From NCBI RefSeq assembly GCF_014218335.1, contig NZ_AP023367.1, forward strand, positions 1,861,501 to 1,925,500: DNA of 64,000 nucleotides, written 5' to 3'. Shown here one piece after another: positions 43,717 through 55,500 of this stretch. The translations under genes were made by a program, and so were the position numbers. This DNA is from Anaerocolumna cellulosilytica. Lineage in GTDB: Bacteria; Bacillota; Clostridia; Lachnospirales; Lachnospiraceae. How positions within the stretch are numbered: position 1 is the stretch's first letter; every line of letters begins with the position of its first letter. The notes under the pieces were generated by a model that was given only the letters and a program-made list of their open reading frames with translations, was not told the origin of the DNA and did no database searches.

Positions 43717-44571
43717 ATGAAGAAAATGAAAAAGGTATTTACATTACTATTATTGCTTAGCCTTGTTACAGCGGCAATAACCGGTTGTAAAAGCAGCTCC
43801 CAGGAAGGACAGGGAAATACAGCTAGAACCTTGGAAGATATCAAAAAAAGCGGAAAAATCATAATTGGTGTATTCAGTGATAAAAAGCCTTTTGGTTATG
43901 TAGATGAAAACGGCCTATATCAGGGTTACGATGTATACTTTGGAAATCGTATTGCCAAAGACTTAGGTGTTGAGGTAGAATATGTCTCTGTAGAAGCAGC
44001 AAGCCGTGTAGAATATCTGGTAACAGCAAAGGTAGATATCATCTTAGCAAACTTTACGGTAACAGAAGACCGTGCTGAAAAAGTTGATTTTGCACTGCCT
44101 TATATGAAGGTAGCTTTAGGGGTGGTATCATCTGATAATGCTTTAATAACAGATGCTTCTCAGCTAAACGGAAAAACTTTAATTGTTAACAAGGGTACTA
44201 CAGCTGAAACTTACTTTACAGAAAATTATCCGGACATCAAATTATTAAAATTTGACCAGTATAGTGAAGCCTACGGTGCATTATTAGATGGACGTGGTGA
44301 TGCCTTCTCAACGGATAATACAGAAGTTCTTGCTTGGGCTATTGAGAATAAAGGGTATACTGTAGGGATTGAATCTTTAGGTAACTTAGATACGATTGCA
44401 CCTGCTGTTCAAAAAGGTAATACTGAATTATTAAACTGGCTCAATGACGAAATCAAAACACTTGGAGAAGAAAACTTCTTTCATAAAAATTATGAAGAAA
44501 CACTGGCTCCGGTTTATGGTAATGCGGCTAATCCTGAGAATTTAGTAGTAGAGGGCGGCGTAATAGAGTAA
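43717..44571 (+). CDS. Amino-acid-binding lipoprotein, cysteine-receptor type
   Basis: A 284-residue family-3 solute-binding protein with lipobox AITGCK. The segments GVFSDKKPFGYVDENG, VDIILANFTVTEDRAEKVDF, LPYMKVALGVVSS and LIVNKGTTAETYF closely follow the cysteine receptors typified by Campylobacter CjaA/Cj0982 as I remember them. GAGGAG precedes the ATG. It is the last gene of the operon, before a terminator. Cysteine or cystine is the best ligand guess, supported independently by the leader peptide at 41210. Confidence 0.88.
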   Translation: MKKMKKVFTLLLLLSLVTAAITGCKSSSQEGQGNTARTLEDIKKSGKIIIGVFSDKKPFGYVDENGLYQGYDVYFGNRIAKDLGVEVEYVSVEAASRVEYLVTAKVDIILANFTVTEDRAEKVDFALPYMKVALGVVSSDNALITDASQLNGKTLIVNKGTTAETYFTENYPDIKLLKFDQYSEAYGALLDGRGDAFSTDNTEVLAWAIENKGYTVGIESLGNLDTIAPAVQKGNTELLNWLNDEIKTLGEENFFHKNYEETLAPVYGNAANPENLVVEGGVIE

Positions 44572-44631
44572 ACAGGAAAATAACGGCTTTAGGAAAATGA
44601 TTGCATATAATAAAGATTATAGAGTAAGATG

Positions 44632-44683
44632 AAAACTCTCTTTGGATAAACAGCTCTTGTTGTTTAACCAAAGAGAGTTTTTT
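44632..44683 (+). terminator. Rho-independent terminator after the amino-acid importer
   Basis: AAAACTCTCTTTGG / CCAAAGAGAGTTTT with an inner TAAACA/TGTTTA pairing, followed by TTTTTT. The rest of 44684-44908 holds a TATAAT at 44779 and no other recognised element. Confidence 0.9.
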
Positions 44684-44908
44684 AGTAAGAACGTGTTTAG
44701 TGTGCTATAAGTCCTTTTCTTGGAGCAAGCTGTTTTTGTTACGCTAAGTTGCAGTAATATAAAATAATGAATATTTACTATAATATACAACATTTACAAA
44801 TACTGGTGTAGTGCTTAATATAAAATTACTTGAAGATTATCTGATTTTTCTATGGAGAGAAAGGGGAAGCAATATCATGTAATAAACTTGATAATGCAAA
44901 TGGGTGAT

Positions 44909-47900
44909 ATGAAACAATTATTTAATGATAGCTGGAAATTTTCAAAACAAGAATTATTTACAGAACCGGAGAGTTTGGATAATGATACTAGTATGTGGCA
45001 GGAGGTTGACCTTCCTCATGATTGGCTGATTTATAATACGGAAGATTTATACGAAACCGGTGAAGGCTGGTATAAGAAGACATTTTATATAGAAAATACA
45101 CAGGTTACGAAAGAGAATCAGATACACAAGCAGTACTATAGCATCTATTTTGAAGGTGTCTATATGGATTCCACAGTCTATGTAAACAATGCGGCAGTGG
45201 GAGAATGGAAATATGGCTACGCATCGTTTGAATTTGATATAACTAAGTATTTAAAACCCGGAGAAAATGAAATCAAGGTAAGAGTGGTGTATCAGAATCT
45301 GAATACAAGGTGGTACTCCGGTGCGGGGATTTATAGGAATGTATGGTTAAAAACCACTGAAGAGGCTCATTTTATAACGGATGGAATTTATATTGCTGCA
45401 AGCCCGTTGGGTGATAACTTTTTAGTAGAGATAGAAGCTGAAATCATTGATGAAGCGGGCAGCAGCAAGGGTACGTTGTGTAATAGGGTTTATAACAGAG
45501 AAGGACAAGAGGTTGCAGTTGCTTTTTCTAAGATACAACTCCTAAAAGACAAGAATGTATATAAACAGGAGATAACCCTACATAATCCGGTACTTTGGAA
45601 TTTGTCAGACCCATACCTGTATGAGCTTAAAACAGAGCTATTGATAGAGGACAGAATTGTGGATACGATTTGTCAGAAGTTTGGACTGCGTACCTTAAAG
45701 TTTGACAGTAATGAAGGTTTCTTCCTAAATAATAACCATATAAAGTTATATGGCGTATGTGAACATCATGACCTGGGAGCGCTTGGTGCAGCATTTAATA
45801 AAGCGGCACTGGCTCGTAAATTCACTATTTTAAAAGAAATGGGAGTGAATGCTCTTAGAACCTCTCACAATATGCCGGCAGTGGAATTCATGGAACTGGC
45901 AGATGAAATGGGATTGTTAGTCGTATCCGAGGCATTTGACATGTGGGAACGTCCTAAGACAGAGTATGATTATGCAAGGTTTTTTAAGGAGTGGTGTGAA
46001 AAGGATGTGGCGAGTTGGGTTAGAAGAGACCGGAATCACCCAAGCCTTATCATGTGGAGCATCGGAAATGAAATCTATGATACTCATGCAGATGAGAGAG
46101 GACTTCAAATCACAAAAATGCTTCGGGATATGGTTTATAGTCATGACCCAAAAAACAATGGCTATGTAACAATTGGTTCTAACTACATGAGCAGTGAAAA
46201 TGCCCAGAAATGTGCTGAGGAGCTGCCGGTTGCAGGCTATAACTATGCAGAACATTTATATGAAGAACATCATAAAAAATATCCTCATTGGGTTATTTAT
46301 GGAAGTGAAACCGCATCTACCATTCAAAGCAGGGGAATTTACCATTTTCCTGCAAGTAAAGTAGTGGTTACCCATGAGGATGAGCAGTGCTCTTCCCTTG
46401 GAAATTGTTCCACAAGCTGGGGAGCCCCCACTTCACAAAAGAATATTATTGATGACAGGGATACTGTCTTTAGTTTAGGACAGTTTATCTGGACCGGATT
46501 TGATTATATCGGAGAACCGACCCCTTACTTTACAAAGAATTCTTACTTTGGCCAGGTGGATACAGCGGGTTTTAAAAAAGACGCCTTCTATATCTACCAG
46601 GCTGAATGGACGGATTATAAAGTAGCTCCAATGGTACATATTCTGCCTTATTGGGATTTTAACAAAGGACAGTTAATTGATATCCGAATTTACTCCAATG
46701 CACCTAAAGTCGAACTTCTTTTTAATGAAAAATCACTGGGAGAGTTTGTAATAGATCATAAAAAAGGGAGACAGCTAAGCGGAGAGTGGCAAATACCTTA
46801 TGAAAAAGGAACCATAAAGGCAGTTGCCTACGATGAGAATGGCTGTATTATTGCAACGGATAGCAGAAGTTCCTTTGGAGATGCCAAAAAGCTGGTGCTA
46901 ACAGCAGATAAGGATACCCTGGCAGCAGACGGGCGTGATATGATATTCGTAGAAATATCCACAGAAGACGAAGACGGTAATCCGGTAGCGAACGCTAACA
47001 ACCGGGTAGAGGTATCTGTAACCGGAGCAGGGCGTTTAGTAGGGCTTGATAACGGTGACAGCACGGATTATGATTCCTATAAGGGTACCAGCAAAAGACT
47101 ATTTTCCGGTAAACTATTGGTAATGATTGCTGCAAAGCAGGAAGCGGGTAATATTACACTATCCGTTAGTTCTAAGGGACTTAAGACGGAAGAAATCACA
47201 TTGCATGCTAAAACCTGCGATTTGGTTCCGGGCATATCAGCAAAGATGGAGAATACACCGTCTGTAAGAATGTCTGAAATACCGATACGAAAAATAGAGC
47301 TTACCAATCAAGGAAGCAATCGATTGAATAAGGAGAATTCAACGGCTGTAGTAAGTGCCAGGGTTTATCCGGACAATGCTACCTACGAAGCGTTAGAGTG
47401 GAAAGCCGTAACATTAAATGGAATTGTAACAAACAATGCAGTATTACAGGAAAAGGATAAAGAGGTTGTTATTACAGCAATAGGCGATGGTGATTTCAGG
47501 CTGCGTTGTACTGCAAAAAATGGAGGGAAGAACCCTCAGGTACTATCAGAACTGGAATTTAGCATATCGGGACTGGGGGCAGCTTCCATTAATCCGTATC
47601 AGTTTGTATCCGGTGGTTTGTATAACTCCGGTAACAGGGAATTTCACAGCGGACTTTTAGGTGGAGTTGCAACAGAAGCAGGTGAGAATAGAATCAGCTT
47701 TAAGGGATTGGATTTTGGCAGCTATGGTTCGGATGAACTGACCATACCTATTTATTTTTTAAGTAATGAACCGGCACCTCTAAAGATATGGGAAGGTATT
47801 CCGGGAGAAGAAGGAGCGCAGCTTTTACTGGATACGGTTTATCACAAGAACTATATCTGGAACACCTATCAGGAAGAAACCTTTAAGCTGTCAAAACGGT

Positions 47901-48352
47901 TGACGGAGATTACCACCCTTACCATCTGTGTGAAGAATAAATTGGATATTAAGGGCTTTTCCTTTACCCATTATGAAAAAGCTTATGAGAGGTTATCCGT
48001 GAAGGCGTATACCACCCTTTATGGTGATACATATACTGAAGAATCCGATACCATTGAAAAAATCGGGAATAACGTATCCATTGAATTTAATGAGATGGAT
48101 TTTGGAGAGGAAGGCTTAAATGGGCTGATTTTATGCGGACGATCAAGAAATGACAAGAATACCGTACAGATTCAATTTACTAGCGAAGAAGGGCAGGATA
48201 GGCAAAGTATTGAGATTCCTTATTCAGAAGATTATAGAGAGTATGAATTTAATATAAAACCGGTTACGGGATTACAGAAAGTAAGTTTTATGTTTCTGCC
48301 GGGAAGTAATTTTGACTTTAAGTGGTTTCAGTTTCAGAAAGGGGAAAAATGA
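44909..48352 (+). CDS. GH2 glycosidase, beta-galactosidase type, multidomain
   Basis: About 1147 residues, no signal peptide. Order: sugar-binding jelly roll (about 1-165), Ig-like domain (about 165-270), TIM barrel (about 275-590) with acid/base Glu388 in SIGNEIYD and nucleophile Glu467 in YGSETAS, a DUF4982-type domain, an invasin/Big-like domain (about 650-770), and C-terminal carbohydrate-binding-like sandwiches (about 880-1147). It probably acts on beta-galactosides or related linkages inside the cell. The start is uncertain: the frame is open from 44852, but homologs begin near FNDSWKF, so I use the ATG at 44909, preceded by GGGTG. The GH1 gene follows after six bases. Confidence 0.87.
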   Translation: MKQLFNDSWKFSKQELFTEPESLDNDTSMWQEVDLPHDWLIYNTEDLYETGEGWYKKTFYIENTQVTKENQIHKQYYSIYFEGVYMDSTVYVNNAAVGEWKYGYASFEFDITKYLKPGENEIKVRVVYQNLNTRWYSGAGIYRNVWLKTTEEAHFITDGIYIAASPLGDNFLVEIEAEIIDEAGSSKGTLCNRVYNREGQEVAVAFSKIQLLKDKNVYKQEITLHNPVLWNLSDPYLYELKTELLIEDRIVDTICQKFGLRTLKFDSNEGFFLNNNHIKLYGVCEHHDLGALGAAFNKAALARKFTILKEMGVNALRTSHNMPAVEFMELADEMGLLVVSEAFDMWERPKTEYDYARFFKEWCEKDVASWVRRDRNHPSLIMWSIGNEIYDTHADERGLQITKMLRDMVYSHDPKNNGYVTIGSNYMSSENAQKCAEELPVAGYNYAEHLYEEHHKKYPHWVIYGSETASTIQSRGIYHFPASKVVVTHEDEQCSSLGNCSTSWGAPTSQKNIIDDRDTVFSLGQFIWTGFDYIGEPTPYFTKNSYFGQVDTAGFKKDAFYIYQAEWTDYKVAPMVHILPYWDFNKGQLIDIRIYSNAPKVELLFNEKSLGEFVIDHKKGRQLSGEWQIPYEKGTIKAVAYDENGCIIATDSRSSFGDAKKLVLTADKDTLAADGRDMIFVEISTEDEDGNPVANANNRVEVSVTGAGRLVGLDNGDSTDYDSYKGTSKRLFSGKLLVMIAAKQEAGNITLSVSSKGLKTEEITLHAKTCDLVPGISAKMENTPSVRMSEIPIRKIELTNQGSNRLNKENSTAVVSARVYPDNATYEALEWKAVTLNGIVTNNAVLQEKDKEVVITAIGDGDFRLRCTAKNGGKNPQVLSELEFSISGLGAASINPYQFVSGGLYNSGNREFHSGLLGGVATEAGENRISFKGLDFGSYGSDELTIPIYFLSNEPAPLKIWEGIPGEEGAQLLLDTVYHKNYIWNTYQEETFKLSKRLTEITTLTICVKNKLDIKGFSFTHYEKAYERLSVKAYTTLYGDTYTEESDTIEKIGNNVSIEFNEMDFGEEGLNGLILCGRSRNDKNTVQIQFTSEEGQDRQSIEIPYSEDYREYEFNIKPVTGLQKVSFMFLPGSNFDFKWFQFQKGEK

Positions 48353-48358
48353 GCCGTT

Positions 48359-49720
48359 ATGGGAATAGCAAAGGATTTTATATTTGGAACAGCAACCTCT
48401 TCTTTTCAGATAGAAGGAGGGTCTAAGGAGGATGGAAGAAGCCCCAGTATCTGGGATGATTTCTGTCAGATACCGGGAAGAGTCCTAAACGGTCATACAG
48501 GAGAGACAGCTTGTGACCATTATCACAGGTATAAAGAAGATATTGCAAGAATGCATGAGCTGGGAGCCGACAGTTATCGTTTTTCTATAAGTTGGTCTAG
48601 AATATTTCCACAACAAGGTATCTATAATCCGAAAGGAATGGAATTTTATAAAGGTATCTTAAATGAATTGAAACGCTATCACATGACGGCTATGGTTACT
48701 TTGTACCACTGGGATTTACCAAGTTGGGCTCAGCGTAGGGGAGGATGGCTAAACAGAGAGTCGGTCAATTGGTTTTTAGAATACTGTAAAAAATGCTTCG
48801 AGGAACTAGATAATGATGTAGAATTCTGGATAACCCATAATGAGCCTTTCTGCGCTTCTTTCGTCAGTTATTTTGAAGGAAGGCATGCTCCGGGACACAA
48901 ACATCTGGAGGAGGCAGTAAAGGCAGCCCATCATATATTATTGTCCCATGGCAGAGCAGTACAATTATACAGAAAGTGCAGCGGTAAAAAGCAGATAGGA
49001 ATTGCGCTTAATATGACACCGGCCTATCCTGCAACAGACTCCTTTGCAGACCAATTAGCGGCAAATAACCGGAATGGTTATATCTGCCGTTGGTTTTTAG
49101 ACGCAGTCTTTAAAGGAAGGTATCCTAAGGATATGGTCAATCTGTATGCTGGTCAGTGCAAAATTGATTTTTCCTTTATAGAGGATGGAGATTTAGGGCA
49201 GATAGCTGAGCCATGTGACTTTTTAGGAATTAATTATTATTTCATAGATTTGATAGAATATGATTTAACCAATATATTATTAAGCAGAAAAGCGTATTAT
49301 TCTACTTATAAACAAACTGATATGGGGTGGGATATCGGAGTGGAGGAGTTCATCCAGTTAATTACCTGGATACGAAAGGAGTATACGACACTGCCTGTTT
49401 ATATTACAGAGAATGGTTCAGCATGGGATGATACAGTGGATCATGGAGAGATTCACGATATAGACCGAGCAGAATATCTGATAAAACATTTGGAAGCCGT
49501 TGAACAGATGAATGACCTGGGTTTACTTGTAAAAGGATATTATTATTGGTCCTTTTTAGATAATTTTGAATGGGCATGGGGATATTCAAAGCGATTTGGT
49601 CTGGTATATGTAAACTATGAGACGCAGGAGAGAAAGAATAAAGACAGCTTTTATACATATCAAAAATACATAAGCCAGGCAAAACAAAGTAAGGGAAATT
49701 TTAACCAGGAACGAGAGTAG
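48359..49720 (+). CDS. GH1 beta-glucosidase
   Basis: A 453-residue cytoplasmic beta-glucosidase/beta-galactosidase, standard length. FGTATSSFQIEGG at the N-terminus, acid/base Glu162 in THNEPFC, and nucleophile Glu351 in YITENGSAW are intact; the C-terminal EWAWGYSKRFGLVYV region is typical. It hydrolyses cellobiose-like disaccharides. It begins six bases after the GH2 stop, so both are one transcript. Confidence 0.93.
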   Translation: MGIAKDFIFGTATSSFQIEGGSKEDGRSPSIWDDFCQIPGRVLNGHTGETACDHYHRYKEDIARMHELGADSYRFSISWSRIFPQQGIYNPKGMEFYKGILNELKRYHMTAMVTLYHWDLPSWAQRRGGWLNRESVNWFLEYCKKCFEELDNDVEFWITHNEPFCASFVSYFEGRHAPGHKHLEEAVKAAHHILLSHGRAVQLYRKCSGKKQIGIALNMTPAYPATDSFADQLAANNRNGYICRWFLDAVFKGRYPKDMVNLYAGQCKIDFSFIEDGDLGQIAEPCDFLGINYYFIDLIEYDLTNILLSRKAYYSTYKQTDMGWDIGVEEFIQLITWIRKEYTTLPVYITENGSAWDDTVDHGEIHDIDRAEYLIKHLEAVEQMNDLGLLVKGYYYWSFLDNFEWAWGYSKRFGLVYVNYETQERKNKDSFYTYQKYISQAKQSKGNFNQERE

Positions 49721-49966
49721 ACTTACATAAAGAATCAAGCATGAAAGGGGGGGCGGATGTACAAAAGACGGGTGTGCTAAAACGAATTGTTCATGAGGTT
49801 CTAAGCCAGTACAAGTAAGGTTTTGGCATGAGTAAAAACACAAGAAAGGAGGGTTAGCGAGGGGGTTTTCTGTTTCATATTAAGTTAAGTAGACGATTGC
49901 GATAAAGACGGATAAAGTGTTCCGCGATTACCTAATAAAGCTTACGTTTGAAAGGAGAAGGGGTAT

Positions 49967-51385
49967 ATGTTACATAAAAAGAGAATTAAAAAGGCAGTAT
50001 CTACAATAATGGCTTTCGTATTGCTGCTACTGGTTTTACAAGCAGGAAGTATTCAGAAAGTAGGGGCAGTGGATACCGGAAATGATGACTGGCTGCACAG
50101 TGTAAATAATAAAATATATGATAAATACGGCAATGAGGTGTGGCTAACTGGTGCTAACTGGTTTGGCTTTAATTGTACGGAAAATGTATTCCATGGAGCA
50201 TGGTACGATGTAAAAGAAATACTGACTGAAATTGCAAACCGGGGTATAGGATTATTAAGAATTCCCATCTCCACCGAGCTGTTGTACAGTTGGATGGTGG
50301 GCACACCGAACAAGGTGTCTAGTGTAACAGCTGCGAATAACCCGCCCTATCATGTTTGCAATCCGGATTTTGTAGACCCTGCTACCGGAAAAGTAAAAAA
50401 TAGTATGGAGATCTTTGATTTAATTATAGGCTATTGTAAAGAACTTGGCATCAAAGTTATGATAGATATCCATAGTCCGGATTCCAATAATTCCGGACAC
50501 AATTATCCGCTCTGGTACGGACTGAATACAGCCACAGCAGGAGAAATTACCACACGTAAATGGATCGATACGCAGGTATGGCTTGCGGATAAGTATAAAA
50601 ATGATGATACCATTCTTGCTTTTGATTTAAAAAATGAACCCCATGGAACAAGAGGTTATGCAGCAGAGGAACCAGATAACTTTGCTAAGTGGGACAATAC
50701 AACAGATGAAAATAACTGGAGGTATGCGGCAGAAACCTGCGCCAGAGAAATTCTTTCTGTGAATCCGAATCTGCTGATTGTTATTGAAGGAATTGAACAG
50801 TATCCAAAGACTGAATTAGGCTATACCTATCAGACGCCGGATATCTGGGGAGCCAGTAAAGAGCAGTCTCCTTATAACGGAGGCTGGTGGGGTGGTAATC
50901 TGCGAGGCGTAAAAGATTATCCCGTAGACCTTGGAACACTGAATTGTCAGATAGTATATTCACCTCATGATTATGGTCCTTCTGTATACAACCAGAGCTG
51001 GTTTGATAAAGACTTTACAACCCAGACCTTGTTAGATGATTACTGGTATGATTCCTGGGCATATATAGATGATCAGGGAATCGCGCCGTTACTAATCGGT
51101 GAATGGGGCGGACATATGGACGGCGGTAAAAATGAAAAATGGATGACCTTACTTAGGGATTACATTGTAGATAAGAGACTTCACCATACCTTCTGGTGTA
51201 TTAATCCGAACTCCGGGGATACCGGTGGTCTGTTAGGGCATGACTGGAAGACCTGGGATGAAGCAAAGTACCAATTGTTAAAACCGGCTCTGTGGCAGAC
51301 AGACGATGGTAAATTCATTGGTCTTGACCATGAAATTCCGTTAGGGAAAAATGGGATTTCCCTGGGGGAATACTATCAGAATTAA
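49967..51385 (+). CDS. Secreted GH5 endoglucanase (cellulase)
   Basis: A 472-residue secreted enzyme. The signal peptide (about 1-34) precedes a single GH5 TIM barrel with WLTGANWFGFNC, acid/base Glu224 in LKNEPHG and nucleophile Glu379 in LIGEWGG. No carbohydrate-binding module or dockerin is attached, so it is a free catalytic domain. It should cut internal beta-1,4-glucan bonds. AAAGGAGAAGGGG precedes the ATG. The 246-base upstream gap, containing a GGAGGG at 49846, has no recognised motif, and a terminator follows the gene. Confidence 0.92.
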   Translation: MLHKKRIKKAVSTIMAFVLLLLVLQAGSIQKVGAVDTGNDDWLHSVNNKIYDKYGNEVWLTGANWFGFNCTENVFHGAWYDVKEILTEIANRGIGLLRIPISTELLYSWMVGTPNKVSSVTAANNPPYHVCNPDFVDPATGKVKNSMEIFDLIIGYCKELGIKVMIDIHSPDSNNSGHNYPLWYGLNTATAGEITTRKWIDTQVWLADKYKNDDTILAFDLKNEPHGTRGYAAEEPDNFAKWDNTTDENNWRYAAETCAREILSVNPNLLIVIEGIEQYPKTELGYTYQTPDIWGASKEQSPYNGGWWGGNLRGVKDYPVDLGTLNCQIVYSPHDYGPSVYNQSWFDKDFTTQTLLDDYWYDSWAYIDDQGIAPLLIGEWGGHMDGGKNEKWMTLLRDYIVDKRLHHTFWCINPNSGDTGGLLGHDWKTWDEAKYQLLKPALWQTDDGKFIGLDHEIPLGKNGISLGEYYQN

Positions 51386-51420
51386 TAGTTCTAAATCATA
51401 TTTATATTAATTAAATGATG

Positions 51421-51485
51421 AAGCACCATGATTTTCCTTATGCACTGTTCTCAAGACACAGGACAGGAAAGTCATGGTGTTTTTA
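51421..51485 (+). terminator. Rho-independent terminator after the GH5 gene
   Basis: GCACCATGATTTTCCT pairs with AGGAAAGTCATGGTGT (one mismatch) and is followed by TTTTTA. Confidence 0.88.
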
Positions 51486-51621
51486 CTGTCATTCCCTTGA
51501 GTTCATCAAATTAGTACAGAGAAAAATCGTTGCCATTAGTATGTGTCAGTCCATTTTTTCATTCAAGTATGCAAACCATGACATTCCTCACTGGCGGAAT
51601 AGAGCACCATCCTTTATACTT

Positions 51622-52299
51622 TTAAATAGTGTAAAGCTCCTTTAAATCTGAAATAGTATACGTGGCTTTTATATCTTCTTTTTCTGGCTGTCCCTTTTGA
51701 TTAAACCAGCAGGTGTCAATACCAGCAAGAATTCCGCCTTTGATATCGGTACTTAAGGAATCACCGATTATAAGAGTATCCTTATAGTTAAAAGTAGGGA
51801 TATGTTCAAATACAAAATCAAAAAAGCCCTCGAATGGTTTTTGATAGCCGATGCTTTCGGAGGTAAAGATATTCTCGAATAAATCATGTAGTCCGGCAAG
51901 CTGTAACCGTTTCATCTGTGTAACAGTGACTCCGTTTGTTACAACAAATAGACGGTGGTCTTTAGAAAGGATCTTACAGACCTCTAGAGCTCCTTCAATC
52001 AACTGGTGTCCGTTACCAAGGTGTTGGCGGTATTGGGATTCCCATGCGCTGCCATCTACAGTGACTCCAAGTTCATTCAATGTTCTGGAAAATCTGGTAT
52101 TTAGCACTTCTGTTAAAGGAATTCTTCCATTCTCATAATCCGTCCACAGTTGTTTATTTATATTGTGATACAATTGCAAGATGTCCTTGTTTAATGCAAT
52201 ACCGTTACTGTGAAAGAGTTTATCCAGGGAATCTGCTTCATTGGCCGCAAAATCCAGCAGTGTATCGTCTAAGTCAAAGAGTAGTATCTTGTATTTCAT
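51622..52299 (-). CDS. YjjG-family HAD phosphatase (pyrimidine nucleotidase)
   Basis: A 225-residue HAD hydrolase. Motif I FDLDDTLLDF, motif II VVTNG, the Lys in YQKPFEGFF and motif IV IIGDSLSTDIKGG are complete. YjjG-type enzymes dephosphorylate (including non-canonical) pyrimidine nucleotides in the cytoplasm. It is a single gene, convergent with GH5 and divergent from the helicase. Confidence 0.9.
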   Translation of the reverse strand: MKYKILLFDLDDTLLDFAANEADSLDKLFHSNGIALNKDILQLYHNINKQLWTDYENGRIPLTEVLNTRFSRTLNELGVTVDGSAWESQYRQHLGNGHQLIEGALEVCKILSKDHRLFVVTNGVTVTQMKRLQLAGLHDLFENIFTSESIGYQKPFEGFFDFVFEHIPTFNYKDTLIIGDSLSTDIKGGILAGIDTCWFNQKGQPEKEDIKATYTISDLKELYTI

Positions 52300-52554
52300 A
52301 AAATATTAAGTCCTTTCTGTATGAATTGTCATTGCACCGTCAATCTTTTAATAGTAATGCAATACAATTCAGTTTAATAATTCCTGCTATTATAACATAG
52401 ATTTTATTCTTTTTCTATGGAGTTTCTTATTACGTCATCACAATCATCTAAGGATAGGTTGCTTAATAAACTGTAGTTTTCCCATATTTAGGGTTGCATT
52501 TTAATGCCCCGGAAGATAAAATTATAGTAAAATTCACAGACTGGAGGACATTAA

Positions 52555-55500
52555 ATGGCTTCAAAGGAACTTTCGATTTTTAGTAAGTACACCATAGATT
52601 GGTTTACACAATCCCTTGGAGAACCCACAGCGGTACAAAAAGATGCCTGGCCGGCTATTGCAAAAGGTGGTGATACGTTGGTATCTGCACCTACCGGAAC
52701 CGGCAAAACACTGTCCTCTTTCCTGGTATTTATTGATCGACTAATGGCTATGTCCAGAGAAGGAAACCTAAAGCAAGAGCTTCAATTAATCTATGTATCT
52801 CCTCTAAAGGCTTTGGCGGGTGATATCAGAGAGAATTTAAGACGTCCCTTGGATGGGATACTCTGTGAGCAACAGAAATCCAAACCACATAATACGGAAG
52901 TGAAAGGTCTTGACATTGCCATTCGAACCGGTGATACCACCCAGAAGGAACGCCGGCAGATGATAAAAACACCTCCTCATATTTTAATTACTACGCCGGA
53001 ATCCTTGTATCTTTTGTTAACCAGCAAGTCAGGGCAGACTATATTACAGACGGCAAAATATATAATAATAGATGAATTACATGCCTTAATAGATTCTAAG
53101 CGGGGTGCCCATCTTATGTTATCCATTGCAAGACTTGATAAGTTGTGTGAGAAACCCCTGCAAAGAATCGGTTTATCAGCAACCATAGAGCCTCTAAGTC
53201 AGGCTGCACAGTATTTATCGCCGGAGAATGTAACTATTGTTGCACCTAAGATGGAAAAAGAGATTCAGTTTCTTATAACGAGTTCTATGGCAGAGGAAAA
53301 AAAACTTAGAAAAGACCCGGTATGGCAGGAGATAGCGGAGACTATTTTTTCTTTTTGCAAAGACAGTAAAAGTGTAATAGCCTTTGTGGAGGGGCGGGCC
53401 TATGCAGAGAAACTGGCCTATTATGTGAATCAGTTGGGTGGGGAAGGCTTTGCAAGAACCCACCATGGAAGTCTTTCCAAGGAACACAGGTTTGAAGTAG
53501 AGCAAGCTCTTCGGGAAGGGAAGCTTCGTCTGTTGTGCGCAACATCATCTATGGAACTTGGAATTGATGTTGGTGATATTGATCAGGTATTCCAGATTGG
53601 GTGCCCCAGGACAATTTCTAGTACCATGCAGCGGTTAGGACGTGCCGGACACAATCCGGGACGAGTAAGTATCATGCATATGTTCCCAAGGGCAGCAGCA
53701 GAAGGCTTGTACTGTGGCATGACAGCTGAAGTGGCAAGAAACGGCGGCGTAGAGTATTCCCGCCCGCCAAAGCTTTGTCTTGATGTATTGGCACAGCATC
53801 TGGTATCCATGGCGGTAACAAAAAGTTATAGTGTCGATGAGGTTGTGAAACTGCTGTCAAGAGCGTACCCTTTTTTAGAGGTGTCAAAAGAAGATATTCA
53901 TGAGGTGTTGTGTATGCTCTCTGGTGATTTTGAACATGAACAGGATATCCCGGTGCGTCCAAGACTACTGTATGACAGAATCCGTGAATTAGTGGAGGGA
54001 GACAATTACAGTAGAATGCTGGCAGTTTCTACCGGCGGTACCATACCGGATAAGGGACTGTATACAGTCAGGACGGATACAGGTGTTAAGCTCGGAGAAC
54101 TGGACGAAGAATTTGTTTTTGAAACCAGAGTAGGAGACCGTTTTTTATTAGGTACCTTTGCCTGGAGGATAGCCTCCATACAAAAAGACACTGTATTTGT
54201 TACCCCAACGGCAACAGCCGGTGCGAGACTTCCTTTCTGGAAGGGAGAAATTAAGGGTAGAAGTATACAGACAGGGATTTCATTTGGAAAGATTTTGCGC
54301 AGGCTTGAAGAAGCAGAAATGCTCGGAAGACTTGAAAAGGAACTCATGGGGCTGGGACTTGATAAGACAGTAGCCAATGGGGCAGGAGAATATATTAAGA
54401 GACAATTAGGTGCGACCCAGGGTCTGCCAAGTGACGAGACGATTATCATTGAGCATTTTCGAGATGAGACAGGTGCGCAAATGATGGTACATTCTGTGTT
54501 TGGACGCCAGATAAATAGCCCTCTTGCCATATTGGCAGCAGAAACCGCCAAAGAAGAAGTCAACATGAATATAAATTATGTTGAAGATGATGATGGCTTC
54601 TTATTACTGCCTTACAGTGAAGGCAGCATTCCGGAAGGACTTTTATACAGAATATGTCCGGAGACGGCAAAGGCAGTCTTAGCAGCTCTTTTGCCGGCAA
54701 CGCCTTTATTTAATATGAACTTTCGATACAATTCTGCCAGAGCGTTAATGATGGGGGTGAGTAAGGCAAAACGTAATCCACTTTGGGTTCAGCGTTTACG
54801 AAGTGCTGAAATGTTGGATTCATTGGTAAAAATAGAACGTCATCCTCTGATCAGAGAAACAAAAAGAGAGTGTTTGGAGGATTATTGGGATTTACCGGGA
54901 CTAATGCAGGTACTGCATGAAATTCAGGCTGGCACCATCCGTGTCCGTGAGATGTATGTGGAAACACCTTCCCCTATGTCCATGAAATTACGGCAGCAGA
55001 CAGAAGCCTCTATGATGTATGATTATGCTCCCACACCAATGGGAATCCAGGCAGCGGCAGCAGAAGCCTTAAAGGAAGCTAAGCAGGTGGTACCGGACTT
55101 AGAGCATCTGACGAAAGTCTCGGAAAGAACAAAGCTTCCTCAGGATGCAAGACAGCTCCATTCTCTTCTTATGGCAGAAGGAGATTTAATGGCAGGTGAA
55201 TTACAGGTGCCTATAGAATGGCTTGAGGAACTGGCAGTTCAGGAGAAAGTGCTGTATATAGAACCGGGATTGTGGATTGCGGCGGAACAAAAAGGCAGAT
55301 ATGAAAATGCGTTAATAGAAGGAGAGCAAAAGGCAAGGGAATATATTGTGCGTCAGGCATTAAGATACCGCGGCGCATTTACTAGTAAGGAGATAGCAGA
55401 TCGTTATCTTTTTACAGAAACAGATACAATGGAGATACTTCATTCACTTTGTGTACAGAAGTTAGTGATTGAGCGGGAAGGCATTTACTATCACGGAGAA

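Noticed and set aside
45917-46255. 112-codon antisense frame in the GH2 gene
   Set aside because: It overlaps the catalytic barrel on the opposite strand and has no independent support.
54006-54566. 186-codon open frame antisense to the helicase gene
   Set aside because: It has no ribosome site, lies wholly within a well-conserved helicase, and its composition is that of a shadow frame.
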